A DNA stretch of 51,026 bases from Chloroflexi bacterium GWB2_49_20 (GCA_001796335.1 MGMF01000012.1:1-51026); one strand, 5' to 3'; shown: positions 7,508 to 15,946, counted from the first letter of the stretch. Notes: generated by a model from the sequence alone, not told the origin. Numbers and translations: made by a program.

Positions 7508-7861
7508 ATGTTCACCAAGAAGAAAGTACCAGAAATCCACAGTACGAATATTTTCAGCGTTTTAGCCGGTATATTGGTCGGCAGCCTGGCCGGGGCAGTG
7601 ACGATGCTATTGCTGGCGCCGAAATCCGGACAAGATACCCGCAAGCGGATCATGGAAAGAGGGATCGAACTACGCGACCGGACAACCGGGATGGTGGAAG
7701 ATACCATGAAGCAGGTCCGTCTGAAAACTGACGAAATCACGTCCGGTGGACGCCAGAAAGCCAGAGAATTATTGGAACAGGGCCAGGCGTTGGTGGTCGA
7801 ACAATTGGATCAAGTATCCGAAGCCGCCCAGGCCGGGAAAAAAGCGATCGAAGCTTCCTGA
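7508..7861 (+). CDS. YtxH domain-containing stress protein
   Basis: 117 residues. One membrane helix near the N-terminus (FSVLAGILVGSLAGAVTMLLLAP, about 15-37) is followed by the YtxH signature PKSGQDTRKRIMER. A long charged amphipathic helix follows (KQVRLKTDEITSGGRQKARELLEQGQALVVEQ). YtxH proteins are general-stress membrane-tethered helical proteins. TAGGAGAA precedes the ATG. Confidence 0.9.
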   Translation: MFTKKKVPEIHSTNIFSVLAGILVGSLAGAVTMLLLAPKSGQDTRKRIMERGIELRDRTTGMVEDTMKQVRLKTDEITSGGRQKARELLEQGQALVVEQLDQVSEAAQAGKKAIEAS

Positions 7862-8007
7862 TGCTGGTAACGGCGTGCGTTGTCAGGCTAAAGTTGAAAA
7901 ACCAAAGCGCTGCGACCAGGGTTCATGATCATTAACGAACTCTCGTCTGGAAATTTGATCCGCTAAGCCATCTCTGGTTTTCATACATAAAAAGAAAGGA
8001 TACTACA

Positions 8008-8157
8008 ATGAGATTCACCAAAAACATAGGTTTTCTGTTGCTGGCCATCTGGCTCATTCTCTCGGGGCTATTCTCGTTACTCTCGATTGGCGGCCTGGGC
8101 GTTCTCCTGGCGCTCCTTGCCATAGCAGCCGGCATTTTCATCCTGCTGGGCCGCTAG
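8008..8157 (+). CDS. Tiny two-helix membrane protein
   Basis: 49 residues: MRFTKNIGFLLLAIWLILSG, then a glycine-rich hinge and LGVLLALLAIAAGIFILLGR. It is almost entirely hydrophobic apart from the basic N-terminus and the final Arg, giving two membrane helices. AGAAAGGA lies before the ATG. Similar tiny proteins occur in stress clusters (recalled), without known function. Confidence 0.65.
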   Translation: MRFTKNIGFLLLAIWLILSGLFSLLSIGGLGVLLALLAIAAGIFILLGR

Positions 8158-8260
8158 ATCAAACGTCAGCTTTGTCTGGCAGGAGTAGCTTGAAAAACCG
8201 GCGAAAATAAGAATTAATCCCTTACCACCTCTTCTCCACCTTTTCGGGTGTTTCCAGGGC

Positions 8261-8337
8261 CTCCCCCAACTGGCGGAGAAAAATACTCCCCGACCGATGG
8301 ATGCGGTCGGGGAGATTGTATTGTAAGATGAATTATA
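8261..8337 (+). repeat. Structured ~78-bp element, copy 3
   Basis: Dyad CTCC-C-CCA-AC-TGG-C-GGAG (8261-8278), then a perfect 11-bp stem CTCCCCGACCG/CGGTCGGGGAG around ATGGATG, then TTGTAAGATGAATTATA (8321-8337). This copy is closest to copy 1. It lies between the tiny membrane protein and the lmo0937-like gene, 73 bp before the latter's ATG. Confidence 0.75.
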
Positions 8338-8410
8338 GTCTGAATAGACTTCACAGTCTACAGGTTCCCAATCCTGGGAGCGGTCAGCCTTACTCAAAAG
8401 GAGAAATCTC

Positions 8411-8569
8411 ATGTTGTGGACTATCATTGTAATTTTATTCATCCTGTGGCTGCTCGGCTTTTTTGGCTCGAGAGTCATCCCCAGCTTTCCACAAACCGGA
8501 AATGCCGTTCACGTCTTGCTTGTGATCGTGGTCATCCTGGTCATTTTGAATCTGTTACATATCATATAG
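8411..8569 (+). CDS. lmo0937-like small membrane protein
   Basis: 52 residues starting MLWTIIVILFILWLLGFFGS and ending VHVLLVIVVILVILNLLHII. The order of helix, Gly/Ser/Pro loop with NAVH and second helix matches the lmo0937/DUF5670 pattern as I recall it. AAAAGGAGAA precedes the ATG. These proteins are abundant under stress, with unknown role. A very strong terminator follows. Confidence 0.8.
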   Translation: MLWTIIVILFILWLLGFFGSRVIPSFPQTGNAVHVLLVIVVILVILNLLHII

Positions 8570-8586
8570 ATACGCTTGATCTAAAG

Positions 8587-8635
8587 CCTGGAAAGGCAGC
8601 CTGACAGGCTGCCTTTCCAGGGATATTTTATATTT
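8587..8635 (+). terminator. Strong terminator with perfect 16-bp stem
   Basis: CCTGGAAAGGCAGCCT and AGGCTGCCTTTCCAGG are perfect complements around GAC and are followed by GATATTTTATATTT. The apex CCTGACAGG recurs in the inverted repeat at 25919. It closes the stress-gene cluster. Confidence 0.85.
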
Positions 8636-8684
8636 ACTAATCTCATCCCCTGGTTCTATGTTCTTTGGCAGGAGGTCAAATAAA

Positions 8685-9602
8685 ATGAACAAACAAAAGT
8701 TACTAACGACCACTCTCATCCTGTCGGTAATCCTCTCGATGACAGGTTTATCTTTCAAGGTGTCGGCAAGCTCGCTGGCAGCCACTTCACCCGATCTGGG
8801 CGCGGCGGCGAGTTTTTCTGTTCTCGGTAAGGCAGGGGTAACCAATGTCGGTAACTCTGTACTCTCCGGAAACGTTGGAGCTGACAGCTCCATCACTGGC
8901 TTTCCTCCGGGGACAGCCTTAGCGCAGGTCTTGGCTCCGGAAGTGAACGGAGCCGAGGCAGATGCCTCCACCGCTTTCGATAACCTGGCAGGCCAGGGGC
9001 CAGGAACTACATTGGGAAGTGATCTGACTGGAGCCAACCTGGTCCCAGGTGTATATACAGTGCCAGGAGTGTCTCTTTTACCAGGAACACTCACCCTGGA
9101 TGGCCCGGGCGTCTATATCTTCCTGACGGATGGTCTCACGGCAAGCGGCTCAGTCAACCTGATCAATGGAGCCAGGGCTTGCGATGTGTTCTGGCATGAC
9201 GCCAGCAGCGCAAGTATCGTTGGTGGTTCGTTTGTAGGAACGATCATCGCCAGCACCAGTATAACGTTCGGTGACGCCGCCAGCCTGGATGGGCGGGCTT
9301 TGGCGCTAACGGGTAATGTGACTCTGATCAACAACAACATCTCCGGGCCGTCCTGTGCTGGTGTGATTCCAACGGATGTACCTACGGATGTACCAACCGG
9401 TGTACCTACGGACACAGCAACGGACACAGCCGCTGCAGCAACAGCCACGCTTTTGCCGGGTATCAGTAATCTTCCATCCACTGGCGGAGGACCCATACAA
9501 AACCAGGCATTCCCCTGGAGTTTGGTGGTCGTGGGTGGTTTCAGCGCCATGTTTTTAGCCCTGGGTGTTCGAGAATACCGCCGTACCCATTTGTTAAAAT
9601 AA
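8685..9602 (+). CDS. Ice-binding-like (DUF3494) surface protein with LPSTG sorting signal
   Basis: 305 residues from ATG 8685 (GGAGG upstream). Signal peptide about 1-32 (LLTTTLILSVILSMTGLSF). DUF3494 beta-helix, about 36-225: DLGAAASFSVLGKAGVTNVG, SVLSGNVGADSSITGFPPG, TLDGPGVYIFL and GSFVGTIIASTSITFGDAAS. A Thr/Pro/Val-rich stalk repeats PTDVPTDVPTGV. The cell-wall sorting signal is LPSTGG at 263-268, then a hydrophobic helix and the basic tail REYRRTHLLK. The sortase gene follows 21 bp downstream, so this is presumably its substrate. DUF3494 proteins include ice-binding adhesins, but many act as general surface proteins; antifreeze activity here is not shown. Confidence 0.88.
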   Translation: MNKQKLLTTTLILSVILSMTGLSFKVSASSLAATSPDLGAAASFSVLGKAGVTNVGNSVLSGNVGADSSITGFPPGTALAQVLAPEVNGAEADASTAFDNLAGQGPGTTLGSDLTGANLVPGVYTVPGVSLLPGTLTLDGPGVYIFLTDGLTASGSVNLINGARACDVFWHDASSASIVGGSFVGTIIASTSITFGDAASLDGRALALTGNVTLINNNISGPSCAGVIPTDVPTDVPTGVPTDTATDTAAAATATLLPGISNLPSTGGGPIQNQAFPWSLVVVGGFSAMFLALGVREYRRTHLLK

Positions 9603-9623
9603 CATCAACTTTTTACGAGATCT

Positions 9624-10394
9624 ATGAGTAAATCCCCACGCCGAAGCCTGCTCAAATATCTCTTGACAGGTATGGTACTTGCAGCAGGGCTTGTGGGATA
9701 CGAAAACAAGGAGACGGGAGAGGTTCAAGTTGGGCTGACCCCGTCTCCGGTGTATTTATCGATCATGCAACCGACTGTAATACAGACAGTTACACCCACA
9801 GCCACGGCGACCCTTTCTCCGACACCCACCCTCTTTGCCCCCGGGCCGCTTTTTGATGCAGACCTGGACCTATGGGCTGGACCGGTGGACGTACCGCTCG
9901 AGCTTCAGATCCCTTCACTCAATATCGATGTCCCCGTTATTGGAGTCGGTCTTACAGAATGGAACGTAATGGATGCACCAACAAGTTCGGTTGGCAGTCC
10001 ATTCTGGCATTCTGCCTTCTGGTATCGCGGCGGCGGCATTCCGGGTGAGGTGGGAACAGCCACCTTTGCCGGACACATCACCGATCCGCTTGGAAAACCC
10101 GGAGCTTTCCGTTACCTCCGGGAAATCCATACCGGCGCACTGATCATCGTCCGTGATCAAAGAACCTCCATAGACATGCTCTTCATTGTTGACGAGGTTG
10201 AGGTTATCTCCCAAAAGGAGTCTACCGACCCGGCGGTGCTGACACGGATCTTCGGTGCCGGACCGGTTGCCGGTACTGGACCACAGCCATCCCTGGATGG
10301 TCTCGCCCACCTGACGCTTATCACCTGCGCTACGAACTTTATCACCGGCAATTTCGATGACCGCACAATTGTTTATGCAACGCGCATCAAATGA
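9624..10394 (+). CDS. Sortase (class E/F-like), partner of the LPSTG protein
   Basis: 256 residues with one N-terminal membrane helix (LLKYLLTGMVLAAGLVGY), a Thr/Pro linker (TVTPTATATLSPTPT) and a sortase domain from about residue 90. The catalytic triad is visible: His151 in TFAGHI, Cys235 in LTLITCAT and Arg247 in DDRTIVYA. Transpeptidation of the LPSTG motif of the upstream protein at the outer face of the membrane is inferred from adjacency and motif. The class is uncertain. No pilin or second substrate is adjacent. Confidence 0.9.
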   Translation: MSKSPRRSLLKYLLTGMVLAAGLVGYENKETGEVQVGLTPSPVYLSIMQPTVIQTVTPTATATLSPTPTLFAPGPLFDADLDLWAGPVDVPLELQIPSLNIDVPVIGVGLTEWNVMDAPTSSVGSPFWHSAFWYRGGGIPGEVGTATFAGHITDPLGKPGAFRYLREIHTGALIIVRDQRTSIDMLFIVDEVEVISQKESTDPAVLTRIFGAGPVAGTGPQPSLDGLAHLTLITCATNFITGNFDDRTIVYATRIK

Positions 10395-10493
10395 ACCGCT
10401 TTTTTTCCGGCTGCTTGCGCCCAATACACTCAGTTGATAAGATGATTAATCAGGATACAAAGGTGTCATGTAAAGTGCCCAATCATTTTCGAA

Positions 10494-10514
10494 AGATATC
10501 CAACCTTGATATCT
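10494..10514. promoter_or_regulatory. Inverted repeat AGATATC-N7-GATATCT
   Basis: Perfect 7-bp arms lie 33 bp before the first permease ATG. It may be an operator for the envelope operon; no convincing -35/-10 pair was fixed around it. Confidence 0.35.
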
Positions 10515-10546
10515 GCAGCTCTTCCGAAGTAATTCGAGGTTAAAGT

Positions 10547-11821
10547 ATGGTCCTCCAACCACCTTCGCAACCGTATGACTGGACATTCCGGCGGATCGTG
10601 ACGGCGACTCTCACCCTCGTTTTTGTCGCTCTTGGCTTTTGGCTTTTCTACCGGTTTAACCAGGTCGTTTTCATCCTGTTCATCTCCATTGTGATGGGGA
10701 CAGTCATCAGGCCGCTGGTCAACTGGTTTCATCAACACGGGCTTCCCCGTCTGACGGGGGTCATTCTTGTTTACATTCTGCTGCTGGTCCTGGTCACTGG
10801 CTTTGTGTTGCTGTTATTCCCGATGATCATCGAACAAGGTACAACGATTTCTGCCGCAATACCGGGCTATTACCAGGGCATGCGAGATTGGCTGGTTAAT
10901 AATCCCAACCAATTGATCGTACGCATGGGTCAGTTCCTCCCATGGACATTACCCGGCCTGCAGCCAGTTCATCAAACCGGAGAACAGGTGCTGGCTTCCG
11001 CAGAGCAAATGTTGGGTTACGTGACATTGGCGGTTAAGGTTCTCTTTATCGCCACAGCGGTTCTACTATTGGCCTTTCATTGGACACTGGAGGGGCCACG
11101 CACGATCCAGTCATTATTGCTGCTGGTTCCAACGGGTCAGCGCGAGAATATCAGTGAAATGATCTCGGCCATGGAAACCAAGCTTGGATTCTATATTGCC
11201 GGACAAAGCGTCCTTTGCCTGGTCATCGGCATCCTGTCACTGATTTCATATCTACTCATTGGCTTACCCAACGCACTGTTACTGGCATTCCTGGCAGGTG
11301 TCCTGGAAGCCGTACCGATGGTTGGCCCGTTGCTTGGCGCCATTCCTGCCGCGGCAGTAGCTTTATCCATAGCACCAGCCAAACTCGTCTGGGTGATCGT
11401 TTCCACGGTAATTATTCAACAATTGGAAAACAGCTTGCTGGTGCCGCGCGTTATGCACAAGGCAGTAGGGGTCAATCCATTCGTTTCCCTTTTGGCAATT
11501 TTTGCCTTCAGTTCTTTGTTCGGCATTGCCGGGGCGCTCATGGCAATTCCCATGGCAGCCATTATTCAACTCTTACTCGATCGCTTCGTCTTTCATCCGG
11601 CAGAGATGGAACCGGATGTCTCCGAAGGACGCGATTATGCCAGCCGGCTGCGTTATGAAGCCCAAGACCTGGCTCAAGATCTGCGCAAACAGGCGCGGCT
11701 CAACAAGGGAGGTTCGGTCCTGAGAATCAAGCAGATTGATAAGATGATGGATGAAATCGAGACTATTACAACTGACCTGGATGCTCTCTTGGCTCAGATC
11801 CAGACACCAGGTACACCATGA
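10547..11821 (+). CDS. AI-2E/PerM family transporter (first copy)
   Basis: 424 residues, multi-pass membrane protein of the PerM/AI-2 exporter family. Hydrophobic segments near the start (IVTATLTLVFVALGFWLFY, VVFILFISIVMGTVIRPLV) lead to the family block FYIAGQSVLCLVIGILSLIS, GLPNALLLAFLAGVLEAVPMVGPLLGAIPA and QQLENSLLVPRVMHKAVGVNPFVSLLAIFAF. A charged cytoplasmic tail (LRKQARLNKGGSVLRIKQID) follows. The substrate cannot be told from sequence; family members have been linked to signal export, ion exchange or osmotic stress. The stop overlaps the next ATG. Confidence 0.9.
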   Translation: MVLQPPSQPYDWTFRRIVTATLTLVFVALGFWLFYRFNQVVFILFISIVMGTVIRPLVNWFHQHGLPRLTGVILVYILLLVLVTGFVLLLFPMIIEQGTTISAAIPGYYQGMRDWLVNNPNQLIVRMGQFLPWTLPGLQPVHQTGEQVLASAEQMLGYVTLAVKVLFIATAVLLLAFHWTLEGPRTIQSLLLLVPTGQRENISEMISAMETKLGFYIAGQSVLCLVIGILSLISYLLIGLPNALLLAFLAGVLEAVPMVGPLLGAIPAAAVALSIAPAKLVWVIVSTVIIQQLENSLLVPRVMHKAVGVNPFVSLLAIFAFSSLFGIAGALMAIPMAAIIQLLLDRFVFHPAEMEPDVSEGRDYASRLRYEAQDLAQDLRKQARLNKGGSVLRIKQIDKMMDEIETITTDLDALLAQIQTPGTP

Positions 11822-13047
11822 CCAGGCAACTGGTAAGATTTGGTGCAGCAGTAATGACCACATTCCTGGCGCTGGTGGTCCTATGGCAATTCCGGATAGT
11901 CGTCATTTACGTGTTGATCTCGCTAATGCTGGCAGCCGCCTTGCGCCCGCTGGTCACCCACCTGGTTGGGCGAGGCATTGTCGTGCGGCTGGCCTGGATT
12001 CTCCTGTACCTGGTGGCCCTGGGCACTTTCGGATTCTTACTCTTCCTGACTGGCGAAATTGCGATCAATGAGATCCAACAGCTTATTCAAACTTTATCGG
12101 TACGGGATAAGTGGCTGCTGCCGGGATGGTTGGAAGGCAGTTTCTTCCAACAAGCGTTGATCGGGAGACTGCCACCACCGAGCAAACTCTTCGCAGCTCT
12201 TATCGGTGATAAGGGGCAGCTCGTGCTGCCAGCCATTCTTGGCTTCACTCAGGGCATTGGCAGTGTCGTAAGCGGGGTACTGGTCATTTTATTCTTGAGC
12301 ATCTATTGGAGCATCAATCAAGTTCATTTCGAACGACTCTGGCTCTCATTGCTTCCACCTGACTTGCGCAAAAAGGCGCGTGGCGCCTGGAGAACGATCG
12401 AGCCTGACATCGGCGCTTATATACGCGGCGAGATCATTCAAAGCCTCCTGGCCGGGCTTGTTTTAGGTTTGGGTTACTGGCTGCTGGGGTCTCCTTACCC
12501 GGCTCTCCTGGCTCTGGCTGGAGCATTTGCAAGCTTGATTCCCGTGGTGGGAGTAATCCTGGTGATCATTCCAGTTCTTTTGGTGGGGCTGCTGACCAGT
12601 GTGCAGCTCGGATTAATTACGGCTCTCTTTGCGCTGGTTGTCTTTATATCCCTGGAAATATGGGTCAAGAAACGGCTCTTCAAACGCAGATGGGATAGTC
12701 CCATCCTGACCGTGGTTCTGCTTATTGCCCTGGCAGATGCTTTTGGAATTGCCGGTCTCATTGTGGCGCCTCCTTTATCGGTAGTGTGCCAGATCCTATG
12801 GAGCCGCCTGGTGATCCGACGGACAGTTTCACAGGCTGCAGCCCAGGTTTCAGATCTGAAAGAGCGGCAAGCCCGCCTTTGGGATACCATCCAGGCAATG
12901 GATGAACCCCCTTTGCACCTGGTGACCAGCAGCATGGAGCGGCTTAGAAGCCTCATCGAGAAAGCCGAACCCATCCTGCAAGCAGCTATGCCGGTTGATA
13001 CTGCTGAACCTTTGGTACTTGTTCCACCTCAATCCGGGTTGGAATAG
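11818..13047 (+). CDS. AI-2E/PerM family transporter (second copy)
   Basis: 409 residues, same family as the upstream gene but clearly divergent. It begins in the upstream stop (ATGA), implying translational coupling. Conserved blocks: YIRGEIIQSLLAGLVLGLGY, PYPALLALAGAFASLIPVVG and FGIAGLIVAPPLSVVCQILW. Adjacent co-translated paralogs suggest a hetero-oligomeric permease or two related substrates. The C-terminal 90 residues form a charged coiled tail. Confidence 0.88.
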   Translation: MTRQLVRFGAAVMTTFLALVVLWQFRIVVIYVLISLMLAAALRPLVTHLVGRGIVVRLAWILLYLVALGTFGFLLFLTGEIAINEIQQLIQTLSVRDKWLLPGWLEGSFFQQALIGRLPPPSKLFAALIGDKGQLVLPAILGFTQGIGSVVSGVLVILFLSIYWSINQVHFERLWLSLLPPDLRKKARGAWRTIEPDIGAYIRGEIIQSLLAGLVLGLGYWLLGSPYPALLALAGAFASLIPVVGVILVIIPVLLVGLLTSVQLGLITALFALVVFISLEIWVKKRLFKRRWDSPILTVVLLIALADAFGIAGLIVAPPLSVVCQILWSRLVIRRTVSQAAAQVSDLKERQARLWDTIQAMDEPPLHLVTSSMERLRSLIEKAEPILQAAMPVDTAEPLVLVPPQSGLE

Positions 13048-13051
13048 TGGA

Positions 13052-13960
13052 ATGACTGCACCCAAAACACCCGGCACTTTTTCCAGACTTTGGCAGCAGG
13101 GCATCCGCAGCATGCACCAGTTTGACGAGCAGACACATGGCTGGCTGGGGATTTTGGCACATGCAGCCAGGGAAACTTTAAAGCCCAACTCGGCGATCAC
13201 AGCCGCAGCCATAGCCTACTTTGCCACTTTTTCCCTCTTTCCAATAACTCTCCTGAGCATCGCCATTGCCAGTTTCAGTCTTGGTACGTTAATGGATCAG
13301 CACATCATTGTACAAAGACTGGAATTTATTGCTCCAGCCCTGGGAACGTTGTTAGGTACGAATATTGACGATATCATCCAGGCGCGCGGACCTGTTACCA
13401 TTGTTGCTATCGCTGGTCTGATCTGGTCTGCCTCTACCGTATTTTATACGCTCACCCAAACCCTGAATGAGATTTGGGTAAATAAACGAAGACGTCCTGT
13501 CTGGAAGCAGCGCGGCCTGTCGATCCTGTTTGTCCTGGTCTTTGTTGGCCCGATCCTTTTCCTGGCTTCGTTTGTCGGCAGCCTGGTCACCAATCTTCGC
13601 ACCTGGTTGCCCGGTCAAACCATTCCGTTCAGTTCTGGGATCGGTCTTGTAGTGGCTGTATTGCTCGATATTGCCTTGTTCATGTCGCTCTACAGCATGC
13701 TCCCGCACGCAGCTTCCGGCTGGCGCGATATCTTACCCGGTGCGATTGGAGCCGGTCTGCTGTGGGAGATTGCCAAGAAAATCTTTTTGGCCTTTATTTC
13801 AACTTACATCTCCATATCGAACCTGGTCTATGGTTCAGTGGCAGCCATTATTGCTTTCCTGGTCTGGGCTTATCTGAGTGGTCTTATCTTTCTCTTTGGT
13901 GCTTACTTGAGCGTCTCCTATTATCAGCGGAGACAGCAGAATAAAGAGGCGGCAGTCTGA
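13052..13960 (+). CDS. YihY/BrkB family membrane protein
   Basis: 302 residues from ATG 13052, 4 bp after the preceding stop. Family features: NSAITAAAIAYFATFSLFPITLLSI, LIWSASTVFYTLTQTLNEIW, MLPHAASGWRDILPGAIGAGLLWEIAKKIF and YGSVAAIIAFLVWAYLSGLIFLFGAYLS, giving about six membrane helices. YihY/BrkB (formerly called RNase BN) proteins are envelope proteins of uncertain, possibly transport, function. It ends the three-gene permease unit. Confidence 0.92.
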   Translation: MTAPKTPGTFSRLWQQGIRSMHQFDEQTHGWLGILAHAARETLKPNSAITAAAIAYFATFSLFPITLLSIAIASFSLGTLMDQHIIVQRLEFIAPALGTLLGTNIDDIIQARGPVTIVAIAGLIWSASTVFYTLTQTLNEIWVNKRRRPVWKQRGLSILFVLVFVGPILFLASFVGSLVTNLRTWLPGQTIPFSSGIGLVVAVLLDIALFMSLYSMLPHAASGWRDILPGAIGAGLLWEIAKKIFLAFISTYISISNLVYGSVAAIIAFLVWAYLSGLIFLFGAYLSVSYYQRRQQNKEAAV

Positions 13961-14026
13961 TCACGCTAGACTGAGTATTTAAATCAAACAAGAGGCCGAT
14001 GAATTTTTGGCCATGGGATAAAAAAC

Positions 14027-15025
14027 ATGGAAGAGATCCATGAAAAGAAAACTTACACCACAAATCAACGCCGCATGCGGGCCAAGCTCATCTTTAATCC
14101 AGGTTCGGGGGTGGCGGGAGAGTCACCTGTGCAACTTATGGATGTGATCAGTGAGATGCAGGCCTGGAAGCTTGTACCGGAAGCTTTCCTGGTTGAGCCC
14201 GGCTGCGATCTGCCCGGCATGGTTCAAAATGCCATAAAGGCTGGCATTCGTATGTTCGTTGTATGCGGAGGCGATGGCACCATTGATGTCATGGCTGGAA
14301 TTCTGGCCGGCACAAACGCCACCCTGGGAATTATCCCCACCGGCACGCAGAACAATGTAGCCCTCAGCCTGGGGATACCGTCAGATATCCCGGCTGCCAT
14401 TGCCATCCTGCGCACAGGCCAGCGCATCAAAGTGGATGTGGGCCTGGCTGTATGCGGAGAAATTAAGCAGCCTTTCCTGGAAGTTTGTTCAGTAGGACTG
14501 CTGTCAGCTCTCTTCCCGGCAGCCGATGATATCCAACACGGTAAACTGTCACGGGTTGGTGATCTACTGGCAACTCTTGTGTCTTCCCCGCCAGCCGAGA
14601 TGCACCTGGTACTGGATGGGAAGCAGGAGATCAACACGCTGGGTCACGTGGTATTGGTCTCGAACTCACCCTACATCGGACCTCATTTCCAGGTCGGTAC
14701 CCCGGATTCCATGAATGACGGTTTGCTGGATGTGCTCTTCTTCGCCGATCTGTCCAAGATGGATCTGCTTGGATATGCCATCCAGGCTACCGGGAGCGGA
14801 GATAAGCCGGAGGATGAACGCATCCAACATTACCAGGTGCGCAAAGTGGATGTCGACACCCATCCGGCCATGCCAATCCTGGTGGATGGTTTGATGTTAG
14901 CAGAAGGATCGCTCAGCATCCGTGTGCAGCGTCATGCCCTGGCTGTCATGGTTGGCTCAAAGGTCACAGAACAAGCCACACCAGAAGCTGTGATCGCTCC
15001 CCGTCAGGCAGCCGATGAAAAATAA
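14027..15025 (+). CDS. Diacylglycerol/sphingosine-kinase-like lipid kinase
   Basis: 332 residues. The DAGK catalytic domain starts near residue 17: AKLIFNPGSGVAGES, then the nucleotide-binding motif VVCGGDGTIDVMAGILAG and IIPTGTQNNVALSLGIP. In classical YegS/DgkB enzymes this last motif reads GTxNDxA; the change to QNN is notable. A beta-rich C-terminal domain (PYIGPHFQVGTPDSMNDGLLDVL) is typical. Phosphorylation of a membrane lipid is inferred. It overlaps the PAP2 phosphatase gene by 11 bp, pairing a lipid kinase with a lipid phosphatase. Confidence 0.88.
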   Translation: MEEIHEKKTYTTNQRRMRAKLIFNPGSGVAGESPVQLMDVISEMQAWKLVPEAFLVEPGCDLPGMVQNAIKAGIRMFVVCGGDGTIDVMAGILAGTNATLGIIPTGTQNNVALSLGIPSDIPAAIAILRTGQRIKVDVGLAVCGEIKQPFLEVCSVGLLSALFPAADDIQHGKLSRVGDLLATLVSSPPAEMHLVLDGKQEINTLGHVVLVSNSPYIGPHFQVGTPDSMNDGLLDVLFFADLSKMDLLGYAIQATGSGDKPEDERIQHYQVRKVDVDTHPAMPILVDGLMLAEGSLSIRVQRHALAVMVGSKVTEQATPEAVIAPRQAADEK

Positions 15026-15785
15026 CATTCCTGACCCAGTTTTATTACCCCCAACGGAAACCCGCACTTCCTTTTCGGGCGTCCAGCAACGACGGTTCAT
15101 ATTCCTGTTGTTCCTGGGAGCTGGATTGGTGCTGGTAGTCGCATGGCTGCCGGACGCGGCCCGCAAGTCCCTGTGGCACGCGCTGGGTGCCCAACGCGGA
15201 CTGGTCGTTTTGCTGGCTTTGTTTGCATTACTGACCTTATCCTTGATATGGTCTGCCGGTCAGCGCCTGGATATGCAGATTTTTAGGCTGTTTAACTTGC
15301 GGCGCTATCCCGGATGGATGGATCGCTTAATGTGGCTGACAACACAGCTTGGAAATATGCTGGTTGCGTTTATGATTGCACTCTTTTTCTTTATACTGAG
15401 TTATCGCCGCCTGGCCGTAGAGATCCTCCTCGGAACCATCTCCCTGTGGATATTGGTTGAAATCATCAAAGCCTTATCTGCCCGGGACCGTCCATTTCTC
15501 ACGTTTGATAAGGCACGCGTTATTGGCTGGCGGGAAAAAGGGAGATCCTTTCCCAGTGGTCATACCACCCAAATATTTTTCCTGATGACTCTGTTCATCC
15601 ATTATTTCCAGTTGGGGATAGGAGCTTCAATTGCCCTTTATTCAGTCGCTGCCCTGGTCGGTTTCACACGGATCTATGTTGGTGTCCACTACCCAAGAGA
15701 TGTCATTGCAGGCATCGTGCTTGGATCGGTCTGGGGACTATTGGCCATGCTGGTGGATCGCTATTGGCTTTTCCTTCATTTCTAA
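15015..15785 (+). CDS. PAP2-family membrane phosphatase
   Basis: 256 residues with about six membrane helices. The three PAP2 signatures are present: KALSARDRPF (KxxxxxxRP), FPSGHTTQIF (PSGH) and RIYVGVHYPRDVIAG (RxxxxxHxxxD). It should dephosphorylate a lipid phosphate or undecaprenyl pyrophosphate at the outer membrane face. The ATG lies inside the lipid-kinase gene. An N-terminal 100-residue extension with two helices precedes the core. Confidence 0.93.
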   Translation: MKNNIPDPVLLPPTETRTSFSGVQQRRFIFLLFLGAGLVLVVAWLPDAARKSLWHALGAQRGLVVLLALFALLTLSLIWSAGQRLDMQIFRLFNLRRYPGWMDRLMWLTTQLGNMLVAFMIALFFFILSYRRLAVEILLGTISLWILVEIIKALSARDRPFLTFDKARVIGWREKGRSFPSGHTTQIFFLMTLFIHYFQLGIGASIALYSVAALVGFTRIYVGVHYPRDVIAGIVLGSVWGLLAMLVDRYWLFLHF

Positions 15786-15790
15786 TATTA

Positions 15791-15868
15791 CCTCCCCCAA
15801 ATGGCGGAGGTAAATACTCCCCGCTCGAGGGATGAGACCGGAGAGCATTTGTAGTAAGATGAATTAAA
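15791..15868 (+). repeat. Structured ~78-bp element, copy 4 (divergent)
   Basis: Dyad CCTCC-C-CCA-AA-TGG-C-GGAGG (15791-15810) is intact. The second stem (TACTCCCCGCTC ... GAGACCGGAGAGCA) is imperfect. The tail AGTAAGATGAATTAAAG remains recognisable. It begins 5 bp after the PAP2 stop and ends 78 bp before the third GlsB-type gene, far from the other copies. Confidence 0.7.
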
Positions 15869-15946
15869 GTCCTACATGGGCATAAACAACATGCGAAAGA
15901 CAAAGATCTTTTGCATGTTTACAAAAAAAACGAAATGGAGATCAGT

